Shown: positions 36,786 through 48,204 of the stretch, in pieces
Position numbering within the stretch: the first letter of the stretch is position 1
How the letters are laid out: each line of letters starts with the position of its first letter
Source: Staphylotrichum longicolle
Taxonomy: Eukaryota; Ascomycota; Sordariomycetes; Sordariales; Chaetomiaceae
Length of the DNA stretch: 64,000 nucleotides
Direction: 5' to 3'
Assembly (NCBI GenBank): GCA_019096155.1
Contig: JAHCVI010000001.1
Location: 558,001-622,000, forward strand
The notes under the pieces: model-generated
Told to the model about the DNA's origin: nothing
Seen by the model: only the letters and a program-made list of their open reading frames with translations
Database searches by the model: none
Made by a program: the position numbers and the translations under genes

Positions 36786-38290
36786 AGGATCTTAATTTTT
36801 ATTGCTTTCTATAGCGGTATCCTCTGGCTGGGTGGTTGGCTGGGTAGTCGCCTAGGTAGTCGGCTGGGTAGTCGCCTGGGTAGTCGGCTAGGTAGTTAGC
36901 TGAGTAGTCGGCTGGGTAGTCGGCTGGGTAGGGCCAAAGGTGATTCGGCCCTGTAAGGGGTCCCTGCCGGCCACTAAGGTCAGTGGTTGCCAACCTCTCT
37001 ATAGCTGGGGCCTCTTTGCCCTAACCCTCTGAAAGCCCTCTTCGTCTTCTTGTGGCTGGGGTCTCTGGAAGGTAAATACTGGCCCTGGCTGGGTAGTGGG
37101 TGGTTCGAAGGCTCGGGGTCGGTGGTGGTAGGCCTCGCGGGCCTCTTCCTTGGCTTTGACCTTCTGTGGGCACTCCTTGGCCTAGGTAGGGTGCCCTCCG
37201 CTACAACTAGGGCACTTATAAGGTACTTGGCTACTATAAGTAGGGCAAAGAGCCTCTGTAGCCTTGCTCTCCCCGTGGGCCTTGGTACTATACCTGCTAT
37301 ATAGGGCCTCCTTTTGGCAATACCGCTGTATATGGCCCCATTTCCAATACTTGAAGCACTGCTTTGGCTCTAAGGTAGCCTAGTAGGGCTCGTAGTCTAG
37401 GATCTGGGCGTTCTAAATCACACCCTGATTATAGGCCTTACGGGCCTCTTCCTGGCTTTCCAAGGTAACCAATATAGTGGCTCTGGTGAACCCTAGGTTA
37501 GTAGGGAGCCGGAATTTGACCTGGTCGACGGATCGAAGGCCTATAGCTGTGCCGAAGGCTTCCTCTATAGTGCCCTGTAAATCGGCCTTGCGTAGGCCTT
37601 TCACAAGGACTGCAAAGGTTCTGCAAGCCTCTTTGGCTTGGTTGCCGAAGGCCTGTTGCAGCTACTGGTTGTTCTTCGTATGCCAGTCTTTAGTAGTGGG
37701 GTCACTGAATGTAACCACTGTATCACTACTAGGTAGCTTTCGGGCTGCAATGGCTCCCTTCTTGGCCGAGGCTTGGTTGACTGCCTGGACGATTTCGACG
37801 GGGGTTCGGTTGGCTAGGTCGGCTGGTAGGTTGGCTCCCCGGACTAGGATCTCACGGTTGATCCTATAGGGGATGGCCTTTATGGGCTGGGGGGGCTGTG
37901 TAGGCTGGTTCAGTGGTGCCGAAGCTATGGCAGCTACTATAGCCTACGACTGGCCCTAGGCGACTCTCTGGGTAGGGCCCGGGCCTATAGCGGCTCGAAC
38001 AGCCTCTGTAACTACCTTCTATAGGTGGGTTATAGTGACTACTTCGGTGGGTTGCAGTGGTTGGTTCTGCTATAGGGTGGTGAATAGGGTATAGACCTCC
38101 TTTGCAAGGCCCCGGGCTATACCCTGCTGTTCGGCTGGTATTAAGGCTACCAAACCATCGAGGAGCCCTTTGTAGGACTCCTTTCCAGGCCGTGGGGTGG
38201 CTCTGAGGGCCGCTGTAGGCTTGGGCAGGTGCCGGGCAGGGCGCTAAAGTAGGCCTGTAACTAGGTGGTTGTAGGTGCTAGAAGCAAGGC
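36786..38290 (-). pseudogene. LINE ORF1 (gag-like, zinc knuckle), copy A, broken
   Basis: Segments include LRKADLQGTIEEAFG and QVKFRLPTNLGFTRATILVT, then a CCHC-type knuckle (CPSCSGGHPT then KECP; stops intervene). The C-terminus is built of ADYP-type repeats (36830-36935). This is a nucleic-acid-binding gag-like protein of a Tad-type LINE. Stops in several places make it non-functional. Confidence 0.72.
36830..36935 (-). repeat. Minisatellite within LINE ORF1 (ADYP-type repeat)
   Basis: A 12-bp unit (TGGGTAGTCGGC-type on the plus strand) is repeated about nine times with variants and encodes PADYPADYSANYLADYPGDY-like peptide. The same kind of repeat, more mutated, closes the 5' half of copy B near 43065-43130. 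Confidence 0.85.
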
Positions 38291-38703
38291 CGGTAGTCGC
38301 CATTGTTGTTTTTGAAGGTTTTATCGATTTTGACGTTTTTCGATTTTCAGGGGGTGATTGTTGTTATTGACTATCGTTGGCCGGGCAACGAAAAGGGGCT
38401 GAAACAATAGAAAAAGTAGACCGAAAAGTAGGGAAAAGTGGGTCGACGACGAGGTGGGTGGCGATATAGGAGTAGTGATGTCAGTGGCGATATAGTGGCA
38501 AAGGTCGTTGAGGATTTCTTCGACCGTGGACGCCGCGAAGGCTCTCCCAATTCCTACACCTCCTGCGGCCACGTAACGGCGCGCGCGCGGCTGCAACAGG
38601 TGTGGGTAGATAGAGCTTTTCGAGAGCTTTCTAACGGTACTGTTTTTGGGCCGATTGGACCACTTTCCGTGGTAGGGTCGGCGAAGCAAAAGGAAGAAAG
38701 TTG

Positions 38704-38876
38704 ACCCTCCGTTCTATTGTATTGTATTGGATTCGCATTGTGGCTTTAGAAGGGCAGACGGAGGTTTTTACCCGGCCTATATAGTATAGTTTCCTCTATA
38801 CATAGCTAAGTAAAAGGACCGGTATACCCTTGGGTATATCGGTGTACGAAAATCTATCTATCTATCTATCTATCTA
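38704..38876 (+). mobile_element. Plus-oriented 3' tail of the same LINE family
   Basis: CCTCCGTTCTATTGTATTG... to ...GTGTACGAAAATCTATCTATC matches the 3' end of copy B (47500-47650) and the reverse complement of copy A's left end (33209-33370). Two LINE 3' ends therefore face outward around copy A. Ends in an ATCT microsatellite (38849-38873). Confidence 0.85.
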
Positions 38877-41204
38877 TATCTTATCTTTCTTTAGATAGTT
38901 AGGCGAAATATAATCGAGTTCTCTATATATAAAATATCGAACCTCCTTCTATCGAGTTACCTATTAGTTGCTTCTACTATACTTAGGGTAGTTGCGTTTA
39001 ATATATCTAATCTAATAATAGCGGAAATAGGTCCGAGTTTTTTAGGTAATACTATTAGTATTTATAGGCTATATAGTAGATGATGAGCTAGTATTGGCTT
39101 AAAGATTACAATAGGCTGCTAGAGGCCGGTTGGTAGAAGGCTAGGAGCTACCTTTGTCTTAGGTCGCTTACCGAAGACTATCTTCGATATACTATATATT
39201 ATTTACTAGCTATTAATAGATAGTTGGAATAGTAGCTTAAGTATATAGGAATTTAACGATCTTAGGGCGGAATTTTAACAAAAGGGTAATAATCTACTAA
39301 TAGTTAGACTACTAATAGGGTAGGTAGGTAGTAATAGTAGTATAGTGTTTAATAAAGTTAGGGATTAACTCGTTAGTGCTCTAAATAAGGTTATTTAGCT
39401 TCTTTATAGCTTTTAATATATACGTCTTAGGGTCTAAAAGCTAGTTCTAAAGGAAGTTGATAAAGTTATCCTAGGTAATGTTAGTAGAAGTATTAGGGTT
39501 AGCCACCTTTTTACTTATAATATACTTGACCTATATATCCTTTAGAATACCTTTAAAGCAATTTATAGTGTAAGTAATAAGGTTAATATACGCCCTTACT
39601 AGTTGGAAAATCGCCTTGTAATTAAAGATGAAATTACGTAGCGAGGTAGAACTCTTCCTACTATAGGAAAGGGTTGGTAGAGTAGGCGATTTCTACGATA
39701 GAATAAGAGACGAGGTAGCGATAGCCTCGTTTAGGAGCTACGCTATTAGAGCTATAGAAGTTGAGAAGGGAAATAGATTTTCGTTAGCGTAAAGGTCTCT
39801 AAGTTATATTGTATAATCTATAACCTATATAATATAAGGTGTAACCTAAGTCTTAGTATTAGCGTTAAGTTAGCGTTGAAGTCGCTTTAGCTCTACTTCT
39901 TATTTTATAAAGCGAGAGCTTATCGGGCAAGATGAATCTGCTAATCTAGGTCCTATTCTTCCTATATTAAGCCCGATTGCTAGGGTAGTGAAAAGACCTT
40001 AGATATAGGAGTCGAAATATCCGATCCGAGCTATAAGGGAGTATCATCTCTTCCTCCTAGGGGCTTAGGGTTTAAATTATCTCTAATGGATTTTAATTGG
40101 CTTTAGTAAACCGACTAGGCGTATATCTAGCGAGTCGAATAGGTTCCTCCTAGCTAGGAAGTCAAGGGGTCTAGTAATAGAATAGGGTATTTGGGAGTAG
40201 TGTTTATAGTAGTATAGCGACAAAGTATTGGAGCTATTATATTACCCTTAATAGTCTAATTGCCTAATTGAGAGAGTTTAATATATAAGGCCTTTTCTTA
40301 ACCTTGTAGGATTGCTAGGTAAAGTAAAGAGGGTTTAATAATAGTACTAGTCTAATTCTAAGAATTTCGATAGTATAATTATTAAACTCTAATCTCTTCT
40401 AAGCTACTCCTAAGCTATTCCTTTCCTTATACCTTATAAGTGCCTTCGATCTTCCTCCTTCGCTTAATCCGAACTTTTCCTAGGTTATCTATCTAAGCTT
40501 ATTCTATATACTTTACGAAATTATCTATACCCCCTATATCTTTATTCTATACCCTTTTCTAAGTCTAAGTGCTATTTAAGCTATCTAAGAGCTAACCTAT
40601 CTTTACCTACTCTTTTGTATCTTCTAATATTTCTTCAACTTTATTCTTTCGATACTATCGTTCTGCTCGGAAGTTGCTTTAACCTTGCTCTAACCTCGTT
40701 CCGATGTTATTTGAGCCGATTATTGTTATAAAGTTCCTCTTATATATAGCTTTGCTTATCCGCCTAAGTGTAAAGGTCTATTTGCTTCGAACTAACTTAA
40801 TCCTTCGATTACTCCGGAGCTGCTTTTCTAGCCCGATTCTAATAGTCCGGCGCTGTTCTTCCAAACTAATCCTAATAGCGATAGGGGTGGGGGTATATTA
40901 TAGGCTCCGGCTTTGCCTAAGCTAGAAGCTTCTAGACTTCGCTAGAAGCTTGTATAGCTTAGGCCTAGGCCTAAGCTAGGCCTAAACTAGGCCTAAGCCG
41001 GACCTAAGCTAGACGCTAGACGGGTTATATATAGTATTAAGCCTTAAGGTAGAATCCTCGGCGCGCCCCTATAATTCTCTCTTTTCTTCTTTAACGTAGT
41101 TAACAAAATATAGTACGCTTATCTACGGTTGCTATAAGGCTAGTACCTTACAAGTAGACCTTATTAGAAGCTTCTATAATTAAGTAGCCTGGGGTTATTC
41201 ATTC
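38877..41204. mobile_element. TA-rich graveyard of RIP-mutated repeat sequence
   Basis: Extremely TA-rich and full of stops in all frames, with no host gene. At about 39670-39775 the plus strand reads GDFYDRIRDEVAIASFRSY, which resembles the FY-GLKDEVK region of Ty3/Gypsy gag; this is weak. At 40915-41030 there are repeated TAGGCCTAAGC words with palindromic character, possibly part of an LTR. No element boundary could be drawn. Confidence 0.55.
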
Positions 41205-41315
41205 GATTGCTAGGCTAGCCTTTGTTTGTAGGGACTTCTACTATAGCTAGGCCTCGAAGTTAGCTAGCTATTTATTGAAATAGAGGTCTAATGGGGGTAC
41301 CTAAGCCTCTATTTC
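41205..41315 (-). mobile_element. Minus-oriented LINE internal fragment flanking copy B
   Basis: This matches copy A at 34125-34230 in the same orientation (CGAAG-GCTAGC-TATTTATTGAAATAGAGGTC... to ...AAGCCTCTATTTCTA) with C-to-T type differences. It breaks at the same GAAATAG word that ends the 33145-33208 fragment. Confidence 0.75.
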
Positions 41316-43140
41316 TACATATCTATAGAAAGTGGTCTAATCGGCCTAAAAATAGTACCGTTAGAAAGCTCTCGAAAAGCTTTATCTACCTATACCTATT
41401 GCAGCTACGTACGCACCGCTGCATGGCCGCAGGAGGTGTAGGAATTGGGAGAGCCTTCGCAGCGTCTATAGTCGAAGAAATCCTTAACGACCTTTGCTAC
41501 TATATCGCTACTAACATTACCATTCCTATATCGCTACCTACCTCGTCGTCGACCTACTTTTCTACTTTTTCTATTGTTTTAGCCCCTTTTCGTTGCCTGG
41601 CCAACGACTATCAATAACAACAATTACCTCTTGAAAATCGAAAAACGTTAAAATCGATAAAACCTTTAAAAACATAATAGCGACTACCGGCCTTGCTTCT
41701 AATACCTACAACTACCTAGTTACGAACCTACTTTAGTGCCCTGCCCGGTACCTGCCTAAGCCTATAGAGGCCCCTAGAGCTACCCTACGGCCTAGAAAGG
41801 AGTCTTGTAGAGGGCTCTTTGATGGTTTGGTGGCTTTAGTACTAGCCGAATAGTAGGATATAGCCTAGGGCCTTGTATAGGAGGTCTATACTCTATTTAC
41901 ATCTCTATAGTAGACGAACTACCTATTATAACCTACCGAAGTAGTTACTGTAACCTACTTATAGAAGGTAGTTATAGAGGCTATTCGAGCCGCTATAGGT
42001 CCGGGCCCTGCCTAGCGAGTCGCCTAGGGCTAGTCGTGGGCTATAGTGGCTGCTATAGCTTCGGCACTATTGAACCAGCCTATATAGCCCCCCTAGCCTA
42101 TAAAGGCCATCCCTTATAGGATCAACCGTAAGATCCTAGTCCAGGGAGCCAACCTGCTAGCCGACTTAGCCAAACGAACCCCCGTCGAAATCGTCTAGGT
42201 AGTTAACTAAGCCTTGGCCAAAAAGGGAGCTATTGTAGCCCGAAAGCTACCTAGTGGTGATATAGTGGTTACGTTTAGTGACTTCACTACTAAGGACTGG
42301 TATACGAAGAACAACTAGTGGCTACAATAGGCCTTTAGCAACCAAGCTAAGAAGGCCTATAGAGCCTTTGTAGTCCTTGTAAAAGGCCTACGCAAGGCTG
42401 ATTTATAGGGTACTATAGAGGAAGCTTTCGGTATAGGTATAGGCCTTCGGTCTATCGACTAGGTCAAATTCCAGCTCCCAACTAACCTAGGGTTTACTAG
42501 AGCTACTGCATTGGTTACCTTGGAAAGCTAGGAAGAGGCTTGTAAGGCCTGTAATTAGGGTGTAGTTTAGAACGCCTAGATCCTGGACTGCGAGCCCTAC
42601 TAGGCTGCTTTAGAGCTAAAGTAGTACTTTAAGTATTGGAAATGGGGCTATATATAGCGGTACTGCCGAAAGGAGGCTCTATGTGGTAGGTATAGTACCA
42701 AGGCCTATAGGGAGGGTAGGGCTATAGAGGCTCTTTGCCCTACTTATAGTAGCTAAATGCCCTATAAGTGCCCTAGTTATAGCGGAGAGCACCCTACCTA
42801 GGCTAAGGAGTGCCTATAGAAGGTCAAAGCTAAGGAAGAGGCCTGCGAAGCCTACTACTACCGACTCTAAGCCTTCGAACTACCTACTACCTAGCTAAGG
42901 CTAGTTTTTACCTTCTAGAGACCCTAGCTATAGGAAGACGAAGAGGGCTTTTAGAGGGTTAGGGCAAAGAGGCCCCGGCTATAAAGAGGTTGACAACCAC
43001 TAACTTTAGTAGCCGGCAGGGACCCTCTATAGGGCCGAATCACCTTTAGCCCTACCTAGCCTACTACCCAACCTACTACCTAGCCAACTACCTAGCCGAC
43101 TACCTAGCTAACTACTTAGTCGACTACTATAACAAATCGT
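41316..43140 (+). mobile_element. LINE copy B, 5' part (ORF1 region), heavily mutated
   Basis: From AAAGTGGTCTAATCGGCC onward this parallels copy A's 5' end, then its ORF1, including the zinc-knuckle segment (YKCPSYSGEHPT-like; one Cys now Tyr) and the Tyr-rich repeat at the end. The ORF1 frame has dozens of TAG codons where copy A has CAG. The copy is interrupted at about 43140, and the endonuclease part of ORF2 is missing. Confidence 0.82.
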
Positions 43141-44937
43141 TCGTCCTAACCTACTTCTGAAAGGGTCCCGGAGGTATATCTTGGTCAAATATAGAGATTC
43201 GGTAGAGCCAAAAGGTCTATAATAAGATGCACTAATCTAGTCTCAATAAACTAGTGAAGTTTAAACTGTAATTGCTTACTAAGGAAGCTCTAAGCTCCTT
43301 CAACGAGTAATTAACTAGCTAGTATATATATATATAATAATTCCTTTGGATTACTATCGTCTTTATATAATCCTTTGTATTGGCTTACTAAGATTATAAA
43401 GTGATCCTTGTAAGCCTTAGTATTGGATTATAGTGCCAAGCCTATACCAAGTATAATCCTCCTCTAATTAGTTATTTAATAATTAGACGTTAGGGCTCCC
43501 TACGCCCCGAGTATAGCCCCTCCCGGCCGTATATATAGTTAGTCCGTAATATAATACCCTTCCTTCTAGGCTTTCGACCTGAAAGCCTTAAAGCTTATCT
43601 CAAATACCGCTAACAACCTACGCTTATAAGTATAGTATCTTTCCCTCCTATATCGTCGCCGCGATATTGATATTATAATAGGTCGTATCTAAAACGTTAA
43701 TCCAAGAAAACCTAGGAGTATACTACGCTTACTTCTTTTATCGATTCCTCGGGTATAGACGCTATACCTTATTCTTGGTATTTTAAATATAACCTAGCCT
43801 ATCGTATCTCGCTAGGTTCGTCCTAGTATAGTAAAATATATCTATTATAGCTATTCTTACGATAGGTCTAGTATAGCTTTTACTTATCGGTATTGCCTTC
43901 TTATATGCGTTAGTGCCCCTACTAACCCCTCTAGTAACGAAAGTCATATTTAAATAGAAGCGGGTAGAGTAAAAGGAGATAGACGTTAAAGAGGCCCTTT
44001 TCGTCCTCTAGACCTAGCTCTAGATAGCTATAGGCTGTCTAGCTCGTCTTCGTCGTTAAAAGCGCTTCTTTAAAGAGTACGGCTTTAAGTTATTCTATTA
44101 GGGAATATAGTCGTTAGATAAGATAGAAGAGGAGGATAGGAAGTTACAAGTATCCGAGGCTTTCGTGATTAGCGACGTATAGTCGCTCGATATAGACGTC
44201 TTATTTGACTAGTCCTCTCTTGGCCTAGATCTATTAGAAGCCGACTTAGCCGTTTTATCGAAGTTAGCCCCTATAGTCGATCTAGGTTCCTCTAGTAGAA
44301 CTCTTCTAGTTTCTCTAGATAGTAGAGGTTTATAGCTAGCTATTACAAGTTATCCTCTAGCCTAAAATCTAACTATTTTACTAAGTACTATAGCTATCCT
44401 TTTATAATTTATAAATCTAGGATTTCTTTAACGTCTTATTCTTCTTCTTTGTCTTTGACTTCTATATTTATAGCAAGTTATATATTCTTTAGTACTAGTT
44501 CTAAAAGTAAAATGTAGAAAATATATATCCTAATGTATATTATTGCTAGTAACGATAGTCGATAGTTAAATATCGAAACTTTCTCTTTGATCTTAAATAG
44601 TCTAATCTTTTTGAAATCGAGTTTTCGACTTGGTCGCTTTGTACGAAGATTATATAAGATAAGGTAAACTTTATCTCCCCTCTCTAGGTAAGGACCCTCG
44701 AGCCTATATTTATTGTAGTAATATTTCATCCTTTATCTAATAAACTCTAGTTCTTCTTTAAGTATTGCGTACAATGTATATATCTGGTCTACCTTAATAG
44801 CTACCCTAGGAACCGAAACCTCGGGTCCCTAGTATAGGTCTACTTTATATCTAAAGTTCGCAAAGAATAGTATAACTTTCGTAGATTCGGTTGGTACTAT
44901 ATTATATACCAATTGTATAACTAGCAATAATATAACC
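43141..44937 (-). mobile_element. Ty3/Gypsy chromovirus remnant inside LINE copy B
   Basis: On the minus strand, 44890-44478 encodes the end of a Gypsy integrase: an FFANFRYK segment, then KYYYNKYRLEGPYLERGDKV and RTKRPSRKLDFKKIRLFKI, the GPY/F-type C-terminal module. Just downstream (about 44260-44470) mutated codons resemble a chromodomain (DVKEILDL, GQLQYLVK if TAG is read as CAG). The remainder to 43141 is TA-rich and probably includes 3' sequence and LTR; a TATATA run lies at 43323-43335. Stops throughout show that it is inactive. Confidence 0.78.
44478..44890 (-). pseudogene. Gypsy integrase C-terminal fragment
   Basis: The 83-residue open frame 44478-44729 contains LERGDKVYLILYNLRTKRPS, typical of fungal Ty3/Gypsy integrase C-termini. 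The frame continues upstream beyond a stop with a FFAN motif that matches the same region of intact elements. Catalytic core residues lie outside the remnant. Confidence 0.82.
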
Positions 44938-47900
44938 TAGTTACCCTAGTAGTCAGTGGAAGTTAAAGAGGCCTAGCAATAGGCTAGAGAAGCCGAAAGG
45001 CAACATAGGGTAGCCCCGTCGGGGTATACAAAACGAAGGCTCAACCAGAGCTTACAAGCCCTGAAAACTACTATCAACCAGGGGAAGACAAAGGCTTGGA
45101 GGGCCACTGTTTAGAAGGCTACCTACCACCCGGACCTACTTTGGTCACTAGAACAATGGGCCCGTTGCAGAAGCTTCAACCCCCCGGACCCCCCCAAGCT
45201 TCCGACTCTCAAAGACCCTACACAGGGCCACGACCTCACCACCCACCAACAAAAGGCCGAAGCCTTGGCTACCAAGTTCTTCCCTAGCCCAGTAGCTGAT
45301 CTTACTGATATAGAGGACCCAGACCTACTACAACAGTGGGTTCCAGGGTTCGATATAGAGGTAGAGGTCATTACAGAGGATATCGAAGCCACGCTATCAC
45401 GAATCAGCCCCTAGAAGGCCCGGCGAGGACCTTCTACCCACTGGCCTACTGAAGGCTTGTGGTCAGCCACTGTATACGGTATTGGCCGTACTTACAGAGG
45501 CCTGCTTCCGGCTTGGCTGGTTCCCAGGCAGGTTCAAGAGAGCCAAGACAGTAGTTCTACAGAAGCCTGGAAAAACACCCGAAACCTACCGTACACCTGT
45601 AAGCTATAGGCCTATAGCCCTCCTACCAACGGTTGGGAAGGTTATAGAGGCCTTAGTAGCCCGAAGGGTCACTAGGGCTGCTAAGGCCTATGGCCTATTA
45701 CCCACCGAGCAAATAGGTAACCGGGAACACCGATCTACTGAACTAGCCATTCGACTAGTCGTGGCCCAGGTCCAAGAGGCTTGGAGGCAACGAGCTACGG
45801 CTAGCCTTCTATAGTTGGATATTTCGGGTGCCTTCGACACTGTCAACCACACCCGGTTATTGGCCACTCTCCGGGAACAGGGCTTCCCACAGTGGCTAGT
45901 GGTCTGGGTGAGGGCTTGGTTGACCAACCGCGTGGCTACCCTCCACTTCGACGGCTAGAAAACAGAAGATATACCAGTGGTTGCAGGGGTTCCACAGGGC
46001 TCACCGCTCTCCCCAGTCCTCTTTATCCTCTATATAGCTTCGCTATATAAGGCTCTAAAATAGGACTACCCACTAGTTAGTATAGTGGGCTTTGCCGACG
46101 ATACTAACCTTCTGGTCTTCGGGAGGAACCCCCAAGCCAACGTCCAATAACTGGAAAAGGCCTGGAAGACTTGCCTATAGTGGGCATCTACCTGCGGTAT
46201 GGCCTTTGCAGGCCACAAGTGTGAATTGATATACTTCAACAAGTCCCACAGGCAGTGGCCAGACCCTGTGGCCCTTGCCTACCTACTGGGCAATGGCTAT
46301 AGTATGGTCAAACTAGTAGCCTCGGCCCGGTTCTTGGGGGTATGGCTTGACTGGAAGCTATCCTGGAAACCATATTGCCAGGTGGTGGAAAGGAAGCTAA
46401 AAACCTAGGATTTCGCTCTTTCGAGGATTACAGCCAAAACGTAGGGCCCTAGCCTATCCAAGGCTCGAGAGGTCTATACCAAATGCATCCGCAGTGCTAT
46501 AGCCTACAGGGCCTCCACGTTCCACCAGCCAACGGCTCCAGGGGGGGCAAACAAGCCACAGGGCCCAGCGAAGGCCCTGACGAAGGCCTAGAACCGAAGC
46601 CTTCGAATAGTAGTGGGGCCTACAAGACCTCCCCTATTAGGTACTTGGAAATAGAGGCTTGGGTACCCCCGTTGGACCTCTATTTCAATAAACGGCTAGC
46701 CGACTTCGAGGCCCGGCTATAGCGAAAGTCCCTACAAACAGGGGCTGGCCCTGGCCCAGAGGTTGAGCGAACTACCCCAGGCCACTTGGTCATAGAGGCT
46801 TGCAACAGAATCTACTACAGATTCAGGAAGTGGAAGAGCCGTGGCCCCAGGCCACAACAGGGCCCACAGCGACTTACACCCACTGAACAGGCCACTGTTA
46901 CAGTGAGTAAGTGGGCCGACCAGCGGTGGAAAACAGGGAAGAAGAGCCACAAGAGGTTGACTACCGACGAAGTGGTCGAACTGGCTTGGCAGGCCCGTTG
47001 GGAGGACCACAGAACCCAACAGAGGGCTAACCTACAGAGGGCTAGCCCACAGAGGGCCACAGTGGTGAGGATAGCCGACGAAGACCCCCAACCCTCCTTT
47101 TTACCGACAAAGCCCTGAAGAGGCACGACGGCCTTACGAAGGCCCAGAGCTCCCTACTAGCCCAGGCCCGGATAGGGGATATTGGCTTGTAGGACTACCT
47201 ATTCCGGGTGAAGGTCCCATAGGTGCCTACCCCCTACTGCGCCTGTGGCCAGGGCAGGGAAACAGTGGAACACTTGGTGGTGTGGTGCCCCGACCCACCG
47301 CTATAGAGGCCGTGGGAGCAACGGCAAATTCGGTCACATAGGGACCTACAGACTGTTTTTCGGGGGGTCCCTGGGAATATTAGGCTTGTTCGGCAGGTTC
47401 TGGATTGGCTAATGGACTCTGGTCGGCTACTAGAGTATAGGCTAGCTAGGAGGCTAGACCTAGAAATGGTGGAAGGCTAGGCCCAGAGGCTAACACAGGG
47501 CCTCCGTTCTATTGTATTGCATTGGATTCGCATTGTGGCTTCAGAAGGGGGGACGGAGGTTTTTACCCAGCCTATACGGTACGGTTTCCTCTATATACAG
47601 CTAAGTAGAAGGACCGGCACGCCTTCGGGCATATCGGTATATGAAAATCTATCTCTATAGGCTAGCTAGAAAGCTAGACTTAGAAATGGTAGAAGGCTAA
47701 GCCTAGAGGCTAACATAGGGCCTCCGTTCTATCTATCTATATTGGATTCGCATTGTGGCTTCAGAAGGGTGGACGGAGGTTTTTACCTGGCCAATGCGGT
47801 ACGGTTTCCTCTGTATATAGCTAAGTAGGGAGATGGAGGTTTTTACCTGGCCTATACGGTACGGTTTCCTCTGTATATAGCTAAGTAGAAGGACCGGCAC

Positions 47901-47945
47901 GCCTTCGGGCATATCGGTGTATGAAAATCTATCTATCTATCTTCT
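44938..47945 (+). mobile_element. LINE copy B, 3' part (ORF2 RT to 3' tail)
   Basis: It resumes at the point matching copy A 35895 and follows it to the 3' end: TVNH after the RT core block, GVPQGSPLSPVLFILYI at about 45986, FADDTNLLVFG at about 46090, and EAWVPPLDLYFNKRLADFEA at about 46650. TAG replaces CAG at 45812 (QLDISGAF in copy A) and 45956, among others. The 3' end is repeated in tandem (47440-47945) and finishes in ATCT repeats. Confidence 0.87.
47440..47945 (+). repeat. Three tandem copies of the LINE 3' tail
   Basis: Unit 1 (about 47440-47652) ends GGTATATGAAAATCTATCT. Unit 2 (47653-47828) repeats GGCTAGCTAG...GCCTCCGTTCTAT...GGAGGTTTTTACC and stops before the tail. Unit 3 (47829-47945) repeats GGAGGTTTTTACCTGGCC to the ATCT tail. 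Confidence 0.88.
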
Positions 47946-48204
47946 CCTAGAGTTCAACTACAACTTGTACTCTCCATTTTCCTCCTTGCATATAGTCTCG
48001 GCCCTTTTGTGCTCTCTCCTTATTCTGAGATCTAGGGCCGCATGCCCGCGATTCGGTTGAGAAACCTTATCTTTATTGTCTTACCACTCTGTGTAGTTTT
48101 GCCTCATCGTAAAGCCAGATCATAGCCTTTCGTTTTCTTGCAAGACTTGGTGGGAGTATAAGTGTCAGAGTAGGTAGATGCCTATAGCGGCTAAATTTTG
48201 GGAC
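47946..48204. other. Flank between LINE tail and MFS pseudogene
   Basis: No coding signal seen, though it may hold more degraded upstream part of the transporter gene. Confidence 0.4.

Larger units (their letters stand above)
33209..38703 (-). mobile_element. Tad-like non-LTR retrotransposon, nearly full length, mutated (copy A)
   Basis: About 5.5 kb on the minus strand: 5' region near 38300-38703, ORF1 at about 36786-38290, ORF2 at about 33457-36785, and a 3' UTR ending at the left in a TCTA-type repeat tail (33209-33226). ORF1 has a zinc knuckle (CPSCSGGHPT...CP) and ORF2 has AP-endonuclease and reverse-transcriptase segments. This composition is that of Tad1-clade fungal LINEs. Both ORFs carry stops and frameshifts. 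Comparison with copy B shows that many differences are C-to-T or G-to-A at CpA/TpG, as in RIP; copy A is the less damaged. The AAGTGGTC...AACGG sequence near 38615-38665 also starts copy B, which places the 5' end near 38690. Confidence 0.87.

Noticed and set aside
36799..36993. PADY repeat region as a possible CRISPR-like array
   Set aside because: There are no spacers; the units are contiguous 12-bp repeats inside a LINE ORF in a fungal genome.
38321..38689. 122-codon ORF in the LINE 5' region, also partly open in copy B (41291-41617)
   Set aside because: It could be a short LINE protein, but conservation is explained by the two copies sharing the same 5' sequence, so it is left inside the element.
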